This document shows, piece by piece, positions 1 to 6,122 of a stretch of DNA of 6,122 nt. Source of the stretch: an uncultured Rothia sp. (GTDB taxonomy: Bacteria; Actinomycetota; Actinomycetes; Actinomycetales; Micrococcaceae); the NCBI GenBank assembly GCA_937935205.1, contig CALGXU010000285.1:1-6122 (forward strand), written 5' to 3'. The notes beneath the pieces are model-generated. The model had not been told where the DNA came from. It did no database searches and was given only the letters and a program-made list of their open reading frames with translations. Numbering within the stretch: position 1 is the stretch's first letter; every line of letters starts with the position of its first letter. Made by a program: the position numbers and the translations under genes.

Positions 1-2166
1 TGCGAACAGGCCGGCAGGCTCGGTTTCCTTGACCTCGGCAGCTGCGGAGGCGACCGCCGGGGCGGTGCTTTCAGCCTCGTACTCTGCCCTATCCTTGAGC
101 AGGTGCGCGGGGGCTTGCGCGGGAACCGCAACGCGGGCGGTGTTCGCCTCGGCGGTCCAGGTGTAGCCCCGAGCGGTCTGCACGGCACGAACGAGGGTGT
201 CGCAGCCGGCGGCGAGCTCCTGCTCGTGGGTCACAATCAGCACGGTTGCGCCAAGTTCCGCCAGGCGGTGCAGGGCACGGGTCACCAGGTATGCCGAGTA
301 GGCGTCCAGGTGTGCGGTCGGCTCATCCACCAGGACGGTCAGCACGGTCTGCTCACCGCCAGCACGGTAGATAGCCTCAGCACGAGCCAGGGTGCGCGCC
401 ACGGCGAGGCGGCGCGCCTGACCTGCACTGAGGGCACCGGGCTCAAGGGCGGTGAGCTTCTCCATGCCCAGCTGAGCCAGCGGGCCAACCAGCAACGCGG
501 ACTCGGCATCGGTGACGGACAGCTTCTTGGAGTCCATCGCTTCACCGAGCAGAGCAGCTGCACGCTCACGCTCCGCCTCGGTAGTGCTCAGCGCGTAGAG
601 AGCCATTTCGGTCTGCACGGTCGGCGCGGTAAAGACCGGCGACTGCGGAATAACCAGAGTGGTTCCCAGACCACGCACGCTACCGGTCACGTGCACGGGC
701 TCCTCCGAGCCGGTGGGCACCAGACCCTCACGCACGGCACCGGAGAACACGTTCAGCAGGGTGGACTTACCACAGCCGGACTCACCCATCACGCCAATAA
801 CCGCGCCGCGTTCACCGTTGCCGGTAGCAACGCGACGGTCCAAATTCAGGGACAGGTTAGTCAGCACTGCAGGACGCGCCGGGTAGCTCACCGACAGGTC
901 CTCAACAGCGATGGTGGAAGGCTGGCCCTTCTGCGCTGCCAGTTCCTGTGCAGACGAATCCTGCGCAGTCGAGTCCGCAGCGGCGGCGGGCAGGGGCGCA
1001 TCAATAATCTTCTGGGCGCTACGCAGGGCGGCAACGCCGTCCTCCGACTGGTGGTAGGCGGCACCCACATCGCGCAGCGGCTGGTAGCATTCGGGAGCCA
1101 GCAGTAGCACGAGAATTGCGGTGTCCAGGCCCAGGGTGCCGTTGACCAGGCGCACACCAATCAGCACAGCAATCAGCGCCACCGAAATGGTGGTGATGAG
1201 CTCCAGGGCGAGCGAAGACATGAAGGCGCTACGCAGGGTCTGCATGGTGCGTTCACGGTAACGCTGGCCGAGGGCGTTCATGGCGCGGGTCTGTGCGCGT
1301 TCACGGCCCAGACCGATAATGACGGGCAGGCCGCGCACCAGCTCCAGAATATGGTCGGAGAGGCGGTGCAGTTCAGCCTGAGCCTCTGCGGTTTCGTCGC
1401 GGGTGTTCTTACCAATCAGGATCATGAACACCGGAATGAGCGGCAGGGTGCACGCGAGCACCATTGCGCTCATCCAGTCCAGGGAGGCCACAACGACCCA
1501 GAGCATGAACGGCACAACCGCAGTGGAAACGAACGCGGTCAGGGTCTTGGTGTAGTAGTCATCCAGAGCGTTCAAGCCACGGGACAGCAGCACAGCGGTC
1601 GCGCCGGTACCTTCGGGGGTGTCCGCGCCACCGGTGGCGAGCACACGCTTGAGCAGGGCGGAACGAATCCGAGACTTCGCTCCGGAGGCGGCACGCTGCG
1701 CGCTCACAGCCAGCAGGTAGTCGGTGCCCGAGCGGACGAGCAGGGCAATGACGGCGACCGCAATCAGGCCGGGGGTGATGGTGTCTGCGTCCCCGAAGAG
1801 CCCGCCGAGGCCGAGTAGCCAGCCGCCGTGCGCCTCCAGCTGCGCCTGCGCGGAGCCCGAGAACTCAATGTAGGCGCGGTACACGTCCGGGGCGCTGGTC
1901 TCTTTGAGACGCGCATGCTCGGCGGCAACAGCGGCGAAACCTGCGTGTGCCGCGCGGGCAATAATCACAGCCAGTGCGGCACTGAAAAGCACCGTCGCGA
2001 GGGTGTGCACGGCGGTGATGACACCGAACGTGCTGAGGGTTTTACGGGCGTCAGGGCCCAGAGGCGGGCGACGGTCAGCGCGGTCGTTGCGCTTTCCTTC
2101 GGTCACCTCTGGTGCCTCAGTGTTCTGATGTTTGTCAGCATGACGCGGTGTGTGCGTTCGACTCAC
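1..2166 (-). CDS. cydD: CydD-type thiol-reductant ABC exporter subunit, 3' end beyond window (possibly fused CydDC)
   Basis: This is an inner-membrane ABC exporter half. The CydDC family exports cysteine or other low-molecular-weight thiols and is needed to assemble cytochrome bd oxidase. The frame is open for 722 residues and still open at position 1. The transmembrane region spans about residues 45-385, with hydrophobic stretches near 46-72, 131-160, 211-228, 232-252, 319-341 and 345-360. APECYQPLRDVGAAYHQ (357-373) is a strong CydD hallmark. After an Ala/Gln/Ser-rich linker (about 393-415) comes the nucleotide-binding domain: Walker A GESGCGKST (461-469), Q-loop Q508, signature LSAGQ (579-583, close to the CydD-type LSVGQ), Walker B with D614 and E615, and H-loop H647. 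All catalytic positions are present. About 10 extra residues lie between signature and Walker B. The GTG start is fixed by an in-frame TAA four codons upstream and by an AAGGA six bases before it. Residues after about 670 form an Ala/Glu-rich tail or linker, so a fusion to CydC is possible. CydD rather than CydC is my preferred call. Confidence 0.9.
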   Translation of the reverse strand, partial: MSRTHTPRHADKHQNTEAPEVTEGKRNDRADRRPPLGPDARKTLSTFGVITAVHTLATVLFSAALAVIIARAAHAGFAAVAAEHARLKETSAPDVYRAYIEFSGSAQAQLEAHGGWLLGLGGLFGDADTITPGLIAVAVIALLVRSGTDYLLAVSAQRAASGAKSRIRSALLKRVLATGGADTPEGTGATAVLLSRGLNALDDYYTKTLTAFVSTAVVPFMLWVVVASLDWMSAMVLACTLPLIPVFMILIGKNTRDETAEAQAELHRLSDHILELVRGLPVIIGLGRERAQTRAMNALGQRYRERTMQTLRSAFMSSLALELITTISVALIAVLIGVRLVNGTLGLDTAILVLLLAPECYQPLRDVGAAYHQSEDGVAALRSAQKIIDAPLPAAAADSTAQDSSAQELAAQKGQPSTIAVEDLSVSYPARPAVLTNLSLNLDRRVATGNGERGAVIGVMGESGCGKSTLLNVFSGAVREGLVPTGSEEPVHVTGSVRGLGTTLVIPQSPVFTAPTVQTEMALYALSTTEAERERAAALLGEAMDSKKLSVTDAESALLVGPLAQLGMEKLTALEPGALSAGQARRLAVARTLARAEAIYRAGGEQTVLTVLVDEPTAHLDAYSAYLVTRALHRLAELGATVLIVTHEQELAAGCDTLVRAVQTARGYTWTAEANTARVAVPAQAPAHLLKDRAEYEAESTAPAVASAAAEVKETEPAGLFA

Positions 2167-2172
2167 GTGTTG

Positions 2173-2177
2173 TCCTT
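2173..2177 (-). promoter_or_regulatory. Ribosome binding site of cydD
   Basis: AAGGA lies six bases before the GTG at 2166-2164. An in-frame TAA (2178-2176) overlaps it, so no longer reading of this frame is possible and the GTG is the first usable start. Having its own good ribosome binding site supports cydD being translated independently of the MacB-like gene upstream. Confidence 0.7.
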
Positions 2178-2234
2178 AGTCTTCTGCTGTTTTTACCTCC
2201 CATCAGTTTAAGGGTTGGGCTATCCAATACCTAT

Positions 2235-2246
2235 TTGACCAGTCAA
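2235..2246. promoter_or_regulatory. Palindrome overlapping a -35-like hexamer upstream of cydD (candidate operator/promoter)
   Basis: The minus strand reads TTGACTGGTCAA, a palindrome with perfect 5-base arms (TTGAC/GTCAA) around two bases. Its first six bases, TTGACT, resemble a sigma-70-type -35 box. The best-placed -10 candidate, ATAGCC after a 17-base spacer (2223-2218), is poor, so the promoter call is weak. A repressor binding here could control cydD. The site does not match the longer two-part sites expected for Rex or FNR. It lies about 70 bases before the cydD start, in the only sizeable gap of the window. Confidence 0.3.
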
Positions 2247-2260
2247 GTTTCGGATAATTG

Positions 2261-2277
2261 GCTGGTCCTCACCCAGC
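2261..2277 (-). terminator. Weak hairpin just after the MacB-like gene
   Basis: On the minus strand GCTGG and CCAGC can pair around a 7-base loop, starting 8 bases past the TAG stop of the MacB-like gene. No run of T follows, so it is not a convincing intrinsic terminator. It may be a weak or partial stop, or a 3'-end stabilising structure. Transcription could read through into cydD. Confidence 0.25.
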
Positions 2278-2284
2278 GCTAGTT

Positions 2285-4549
2285 CTAGCCGCGCATCGCG
2301 TCGGCCGGGCTCTTGCGGGACGCCACCCACGCCGGGTACGCCGAAGACACCAGACCGGTAAGGGCGCCAACGCCCACGCCGAGCACCACGAATCCGGGTG
2401 AGAGAACCGCCTGCCAGCCCTGCACGAGCGAAAGAATAATCGTCGCAATCATGCCGGAGCAGGCGCCAATGGAACCGCCGAGCACGCCGAGCATGACGCC
2501 CTCCATGAGGAAGATGCGGGCAATCAGCCATTTACTTGATCCGATGGCGCGGCGCAGCGCAATCTCTGCGGTGCGCGATTGCACGGACAGATACATTGCG
2601 GTTGCCGCCGAGAGGGAGGCGAGCACCAGCAGAATACCGGAGAGCACACCCACGTACAGACCCAGATCCGAGGCGATAGACGCGCGCAGGCTCTGCAGGT
2701 CGGAGGGGGTTTCCACGTTGATTTGGCTGGGTTCAGCGGGCTTGAGGGTCAGCGGAATGGCCTTTGCGACAGCCTTGCCGTAGCCCCGTTCGGTTTCGGC
2801 AATGTAGGTCACCTGGCCGCGTCCGGTGCGCTGAAGTGTGCCCGGCGAGACAATGACCGTATTCCTGAATTCGTAGCCGCTATTGCCTGGGTCGAAGAGG
2901 CCGACGACCGGCATCAGCTGGCCGTCCACCCAGATACTCACACCGGGTGCCACCTGCGGCAGTCCACCGAGTTTAATGCCGTAATCGACGGTGGGTAGCT
3001 CGCCGGGTCTGGGCTCGGTTGTGGCGTTATCTGCCGCCTTATCTTCGGGAATAATGCCGAGGGCGCGGGCAGCAGAAACCGACACGATAGCGCCCGAGAG
3101 CTGCTCGGCACGTTGACGGTCGGCAACGTTCTCCTGGGTGAGGGTCGCGTTCATCTGTTCGAGCGCACGCAGGGTTTCGGGGTTCATGCGGGCACCGATT
3201 TGCTCGAGCCTGGTCTTCGAGGTGGAGCTGAGACCAATCGCCGTTTTGGGTTCATCCTCGTAGGGGCTGAACCGGGTGATTCGCACGTCGGCGGGTGCCA
3301 CGCTGCTGACGAATCCGGTGTTCTTCACGTAGTCCAGCGCGCTAATGCGGTCGGCAACGTTCTGCGCGGATTCGCCCTGCCGGTAGGTTCCGAGCATGTT
3401 CTGGTCATTGTCCCTGTCGCTGATGTACAGCGTGGATTGTTCGGAGCCGAGCAGACGCTGGTTCACCTGGTAGCTGGCGGATTCGCTCATGCCGGAGGCG
3501 CTGATGAGTCCGCCCACGCCCAGGGCGAAGGACAGGCCCAGCAGCAGGGTGCGTAGCGGTCGTGAGGTGAGTGCCGAGATTGCTTCGATGCTGTCGTCGG
3601 TGAGGAAGCTTCCGCGGCGATGCGTAGCGGGCTTCTCCCCCGGCGCAAGGCTTGCGGCGGCATCAACCGGGGCGGGGGCACCTACCGTGGCTTCTGCCGG
3701 GGTATCCGTTGCAACCGGCACAGCCTCGGCAACCGGCACCTCAGCGACCGGCACCGTAGCCAAGTCGGCGCGGCTCTGCTCGTGCAGCCGCCCATCCTCA
3801 ATGCGGATCACGCGGCGGGCGGCGGCGGCAACCTCCGGGTCGTGGGTAATCACTAGCACGGTACAGCCGGTCGCGTTAATGCGTTGCAGAATCTCAATGA
3901 CCTTGGCGCTATTGTGGCTGTCCAGGTTGCCGGTGGGCTCGTCGGCGAGAATCAGCGGCGGGCGCGTGGCGAGGGCGCGGGCAATGGCGCAACGCTGCTT
4001 CTCACCGCCGGAAAGGTAGCGGGTGCGGATGCTGGCGCGGTCGCTCAACCCCAGAAATTCTAGGGTTTCTTCGGTGCGTTGCAGGCGCTCGCTGTAGGGT
4101 ACGCCCTGCACGCGCAGGCCCATGGAGGCGTTGGTTGTGCTGGTTTCGTCCAGCAGCATGTTTGAGGATTGGAAGATGAAGCCGAGGTGGTCTCGGCGCA
4201 TTTCGTCGCGTTCTCTGTCGCTGAGTCCTTCCGTGTTTTTGCCGAAGAGGCTGTAGGTTCCGCTGGTGGGAGTGTCGAGCAGACCAATGGCGTTGAGCAG
4301 GGTGGATTTACCGGATCCGGAGGGGCCGATAATGGCGAGGAATTCGCCGCGTTCGACCACCAAGTCAAGGTGATCGAGGACGGGTCGGTCGCTCCCCTCA
4401 AAGATGCGGGTAATGCCGCGCATTTCGATGGCGGGCGCGGTCTTGGGATCGGTGTTAGGCACAGTGTCGAGCCCGGCAGCTTCTCCCCTACCCTGCGGGG
4501 TCGTCATGCCGTCGGGGGCTCGCTCGGGGATTCTATTACGGCGGCTCAT
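2285..4549 (-). CDS. MacB-type ABC transporter, ATP-binding domain fused to FtsX-like permease
   Basis: This 754-residue membrane protein has MacB architecture. The N-terminal nucleotide-binding domain (about 41-257) carries Walker A GPSGSGKST (75-83), Q-loop Q127, signature LSGGE (179-183), Walker B with D203 and E204, and H-loop H236, all intact. A Pro/Ala/Val-rich linker (about 258-312) leads to TM1 (about 332-352), a roughly 275-residue extracytoplasmic domain, and three C-terminal membrane segments (about 630-653, 680-706, 716-738). Segment RTAEIALRRAIGSS (659-672) is the typical FtsX/MacB motif between TM2 and TM3. MacB proteins do not pass substrate through the membrane; they use ATP to drive movement of the outer domain. 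The family covers antibiotic, peptide and lipoprotein export, and no substrate can be inferred here. The ATG overlaps the adaptor stop (ATGA), with AGAAGG 10 bases upstream, so translation is probably coupled. Later in-frame ATGs (residues 15 and 43) lack a good ribosome binding site. At 754 residues it is longer than the roughly 650 of typical MacB, owing to the linker, an N-terminal extension and a large outer domain. LolCDE- or FtsEX-like roles are less likely because of the fusion and the adaptor partner. Confidence 0.93.
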   Translation of the reverse strand: MSRRNRIPERAPDGMTTPQGRGEAAGLDTVPNTDPKTAPAIEMRGITRIFEGSDRPVLDHLDLVVERGEFLAIIGPSGSGKSTLLNAIGLLDTPTSGTYSLFGKNTEGLSDRERDEMRRDHLGFIFQSSNMLLDETSTTNASMGLRVQGVPYSERLQRTEETLEFLGLSDRASIRTRYLSGGEKQRCAIARALATRPPLILADEPTGNLDSHNSAKVIEILQRINATGCTVLVITHDPEVAAAARRVIRIEDGRLHEQSRADLATVPVAEVPVAEAVPVATDTPAEATVGAPAPVDAAASLAPGEKPATHRRGSFLTDDSIEAISALTSRPLRTLLLGLSFALGVGGLISASGMSESASYQVNQRLLGSEQSTLYISDRDNDQNMLGTYRQGESAQNVADRISALDYVKNTGFVSSVAPADVRITRFSPYEDEPKTAIGLSSTSKTRLEQIGARMNPETLRALEQMNATLTQENVADRQRAEQLSGAIVSVSAARALGIIPEDKAADNATTEPRPGELPTVDYGIKLGGLPQVAPGVSIWVDGQLMPVVGLFDPGNSGYEFRNTVIVSPGTLQRTGRGQVTYIAETERGYGKAVAKAIPLTLKPAEPSQINVETPSDLQSLRASIASDLGLYVGVLSGILLVLASLSAATAMYLSVQSRTAEIALRRAIGSSKWLIARIFLMEGVMLGVLGGSIGACSGMIATIILSLVQGWQAVLSPGFVVLGVGVGALTGLVSSAYPAWVASRKSPADAMRG
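3711..3758 (-). repeat. Short tandem repeat encoding the VPVA-rich linker of the MacB-like protein
   Basis: Three imperfect in-frame units of 18, 15 and 15 bases sit at 3711-3728, 3729-3743 and 3744-3758. Each begins on the plus strand with GCAACCGGCAC or GCGACCGGCAC. They encode a run of VPVAE/VPVAEA/VPVAT at about residues 264-280, in the flexible linker between the ATPase domain and the first membrane segment. Unit lengths are multiples of three, so copy number could vary without breaking the frame. Confidence 0.75.
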
Positions 4550-5673
4550 GAGACAAGCACCTTCTGTCCCGTGCTGAGGTTAGCGTTGATTGCGGCGTAT
4601 CCGCCGGCGGTGCGCAGAACCTCAACGTTGACTCGTTCGGTGGCGGGCGCATCCTTGCTGGTCGAGGTGGAGCTACCGGCCTTTTCAACAAGCACGTAGG
4701 TGCCCTGGGAGTCTTGGCGTACCGCGGTAGTCGGCACCGCGAGGGTAGTTGAGGTGTTGCCCTTGCTGGTGATGGAGGCGCTCTGACCCGGAGTGAGTTT
4801 GCTCGGGTCGTCGGCGCTGAAGCGTACGCTCTTCGCCGCGCCCTTAGAGGGGTCGTTCTGCAGTTCACCAATGCTGGTGATGGTACCTTCCACGCTGCCG
4901 GTGGAGGTGCGCAGGCTAACACGGTCGCCGACCTTGAGCTTATTGGCAACGGAGAGCTCAACGCTGGATTCCACGTAGGGTTCGCTGGTTTCTACGCTCG
5001 CGATGGGGGTGCCGTCGTTAATGAGCTGACCGACCGCGGCAACTGCGGTGACGGTGTGGCTACCTGCGGGCAGAATCGCGTAGTTGCTTCGGGCAATGGT
5101 GGTGACCCCCTCGCTGGGCACGCCGGTCAGGTGTGCGCGGTGCAGGCGCGTGACGGCGTCGAGGGTGTCTTCGGTGACGGTGCCGCTCTGCACGGTGGAG
5201 TACCCGGCGGAGTTCAGCGCCTTCTGGAAGGCGAGCACGTCGTCGCCGTTATCGCCCAGGTTGAGGTCGCGGTACAGCGGCAGCGGCCCTTCCAGCACGA
5301 AGACGGGGTCGGCGCCAATAATGCCGATGAAGTCACCGGCCTTGAGCACGTTACCGGGCTTCTGGTTCTGGTAGACGAGCACCGGCTCACCGTTGGTGCG
5401 TGCGCTAATCGGGGCGGTCTCTCCAGCCTTGGTGGTTCCGGCAATGGCGAGGCCCTCGCTGACGGTTCGTTCTTCAACCTTCGCCCAGACCGGAATCACG
5501 GTTTTCGCCTGCACGGCCGGGTCGGGGCCCGTGGCGGCGTAGCGGGTGCCCAGGTAGAAGGACAGCATGAGCGAGCCGATGGCGAGGATTGCCAGCAGCA
5601 GGAGCACGCGGGGTCGGGCGATGCGCTCGCTGAAGCGGTGCCCGCTGTTTTGGTTTTTCGTGTGAGTGGTCAT
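4546..5673 (-). CDS. MacA/HlyD-type efflux adaptor with internal peptidoglycan-binding domain
   Basis: This 375-residue protein has a short basic cytoplasmic N-terminus, one membrane anchor (about 23-42) and an extracellular remainder. Residues about 59-130 look like the first half of a lipoyl/beta-barrel adaptor fold. Residues about 131-185 form a PG_binding_1-type domain; its LNLGDNGDDVLAFQKALNSAGY pattern (137-158) covers the typical G-x-x-G-x-D-V-xx-hQ-xx-L core. Residues about 200-310 return to the adaptor fold, with GQLINDGTPIASV and LKVGDRVSL. The end, with LAVPTTAVRQDSQGTYVLVE (311-330), is the usual membrane-proximal region of HlyD/MacA proteins. In Gram-negatives such adaptors bridge to an outer-membrane channel. 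Here the expected partners are the MacB-like protein encoded immediately downstream with a 4-base overlap, and the cell wall. The start is the ATG at 5673, with only a weak AGAAAG-like ribosome binding site about 8 bases upstream. No lipobox is seen, so anchoring is by the membrane helix. Confidence 0.88.
   Translation of the reverse strand: MTTHTKNQNSGHRFSERIARPRVLLLLAILAIGSLMLSFYLGTRYAATGPDPAVQAKTVIPVWAKVEERTVSEGLAIAGTTKAGETAPISARTNGEPVLVYQNQKPGNVLKAGDFIGIIGADPVFVLEGPLPLYRDLNLGDNGDDVLAFQKALNSAGYSTVQSGTVTEDTLDAVTRLHRAHLTGVPSEGVTTIARSNYAILPAGSHTVTAVAAVGQLINDGTPIASVETSEPYVESSVELSVANKLKVGDRVSLRTSTGSVEGTITSIGELQNDPSKGAAKSVRFSADDPSKLTPGQSASITSKGNTSTTLAVPTTAVRQDSQGTYVLVEKAGSSTSTSKDAPATERVNVEVLRTAGGYAAINANLSTGQKVLVS
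4560..4565 (-). promoter_or_regulatory. Ribosome binding site of the MacB-like gene inside the adaptor gene
   Basis: AGAAGG lies 10 bases before the ATG at 4549-4547, within the last codons of the adaptor gene. With the ATGA overlap (4549-4546) it supports this start and suggests translational coupling that keeps the two membrane partners in balance. Confidence 0.5.
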
Positions 5674-5698
5674 GGCGGTGTCTTTCTAAACTGTTTTT

Positions 5699-5715
5699 GC
5701 GCTGTCTTTTAGCGC
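5699..5715. other. Small hairpin at the start of the gap before the adaptor gene
   Basis: GCGCT (5715-5711) and AGCGC (5703-5699) can pair around a 7-base AAAAGAC loop on the minus strand, seven bases past the stop of the upstream gene. In that direction it is followed by AAAAA, not T, so it is not a terminator for this transcript. It may be an intercistronic processing or stability element, or chance. Confidence 0.25.
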
Positions 5716-5721
5716 CCCGGT

Positions 5722-6122
5722 TTACTGGTGCTCCAGAACGTACTGCTTGAACTTCTCGTCGCGGTCGCGGTCGGCTTGGCGCTCCTGTTCAAGCTGTGAC
5801 TGGTGCTTGCGGATGAGCGGCATCTGGTACTGGGCTTCCAAGTCGTAGAGCTGCTGGCTCATGCCGACCTGCTGGTTACATTCGGCCTGGATGGTGGCGA
5901 TGCGAATCTCTTCTTCGGAGGCGGGCGCGTTCGGTCCTCCGTTCTTCATCATCTGATCAAACATCGGAGTTTCCTCGGCGACGGATCCAGCCGAGCGCGG
6001 GGTGAGACCGCGGTCGGAGACGCACTGCTTCCACTTCTCCTCGAGCTCGCGGTGTAGCTTGCTTCCGTACACGGCGTTACCCGCTTCGGTAGAGATACGA
6101 ATGTAGGTGGGCTGTTCTTCCT
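5722..6122 (-). CDS. Uncharacterised protein with two cysteines and a charged coiled-coil end, 5' end beyond window
   Basis: The last 132 residues are visible. The frame is open to the right edge, so the true start, and any signal peptide, lie outside. A GTG at 6072 is in frame but has in-frame protein-like sequence (EEQPTYIRISTEAG) before it, so it is probably an internal valine. The visible part has no membrane segment. It holds one cysteine in an aromatic/basic context (WKQC, visible residue 33) followed by a glycine, and another in AEC (residue 81) after an acidic helix-like stretch (SEEEIRIATIQ). The last 45 residues are rich in Gln, Glu, Lys, Arg and Asp and look like a coiled coil. From memory, small secreted or lipoprotein actinobacterial proteins with a W-x-x-C...G and A-x-x-C layout occur next to peptidoglycan-binding adaptors and ABC transporters; this is recall, not a search result. 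It sits 48 bases upstream of the adaptor gene in the same direction, which suggests co-transcription and a role as an extracytoplasmic partner. Function unknown. Confidence 0.8.
   Translation of the reverse strand, partial: EEQPTYIRISTEAGNAVYGSKLHRELEEKWKQCVSDRGLTPRSAGSVAEETPMFDQMMKNGGPNAPASEEEIRIATIQAECNQQVGMSQQLYDLEAQYQMPLIRKHQSQLEQERQADRDRDEKFKQYVLEHQ

Noticed and set aside
103..1107. 334-codon open frame on the plus strand
   Set aside because: It is antisense to cydD, has low-complexity Gly/Gln/His/Arg-rich composition with no recognisable domain, and the minus strand carries a full set of ABC ATPase motifs over the same bases. It is a high-G+C shadow frame.
2184..2205. ATG with a nearby GGGAGG in the cydD leader as an alternative start
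   Set aside because: This ATG (2203-2201) is out of frame with cydD and yields only a short product that stops soon after; the GTG at 2166 has the correctly spaced AAGGA.
2167..2284. Rex or FNR/CRP-type operator before cydD
   Set aside because: The palindrome present has a 2-base centre and 12-base span, not the 6-base spacer of a Rex site or the TTGAT-N4-ATCAA pattern of FNR.
2220..2531. 103-codon minus-strand frame crossing the end of the MacB-like gene
   Set aside because: It is an alternative frame of the last permease segments and shows no frameshift signal; the main frame ends normally with a typical FtsX-family C-terminus and TAG.
4169..4699. 176-codon plus-strand open frame
   Set aside because: Antisense to the MacB-like ATPase domain and the end of the adaptor; no domain or ribosome binding site seen.
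5056..5712. 218-codon plus-strand open frame
   Set aside because: Antisense to the adaptor gene, whose protein shows clear domain patterns. The plus-strand product is Gly/Val-rich with no recognised motif.
5722..6072. GTG at 6072 as the start of the two-cysteine protein
   Set aside because: The frame continues open and protein-like to the right edge with no stop, and no ribosome binding site precedes this GTG, so it is most likely an internal valine.

Overview
This window of about 60% G+C encodes four proteins, all on the minus strand, so the genes are read from high to low coordinates. Start codons, alanine-rich linkers and domain types fit a high-G+C Gram-positive (Actinomycetota). A Micrococcaceae member such as Rothia is plausible, but the genus is inference. 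There are no RNA genes, mobile elements, CRISPR arrays or gene-free stretches above 300 bases; the only gaps are about 118 and 48 bases.

In transcription order: (1) from the right edge to 5722, the 3' part of a gene of unknown function, whose visible 132 residues carry two cysteines and a charged, probably coiled-coil C-terminus. (2) After 48 bases, at 5673-4546, a 375-residue membrane-anchored adaptor of the MacA/HlyD type with a peptidoglycan-binding domain inside it. (3) Overlapping it by four bases (ATGA), at 4549-2285, a 754-residue MacB-type ABC transporter with its nucleotide-binding domain fused to an FtsX-like permease. (4) After a 118-base gap with a small palindrome and a weak hairpin, at 2166 to beyond the left edge, a CydD-type thiol-reductant ABC exporter subunit whose frame is still open at the window edge.

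Genes 1-3 look like one transcription unit for an envelope machine. The MacB-like protein would use cytoplasmic ATP to drive mechanical changes in its extracellular domain. The adaptor would link it to the cell wall, since there is no outer membrane to reach. The first gene may supply an extracytoplasmic partner. The substrate cannot be read from the sequence. CydD has its own ribosome binding site and probably belongs to a separate cytochrome bd assembly unit (cydD plus cydC, or a fused cydDC) continuing to the left. The gap before it has no convincing terminator, so read-through from the MacB-like gene is possible.

The points most worth checking are the possible CydDC fusion, the peptidoglycan-binding domain in the adaptor where Gram-negative MacA carries its helical hairpin, and the uncharacterised two-cysteine protein upstream of it.
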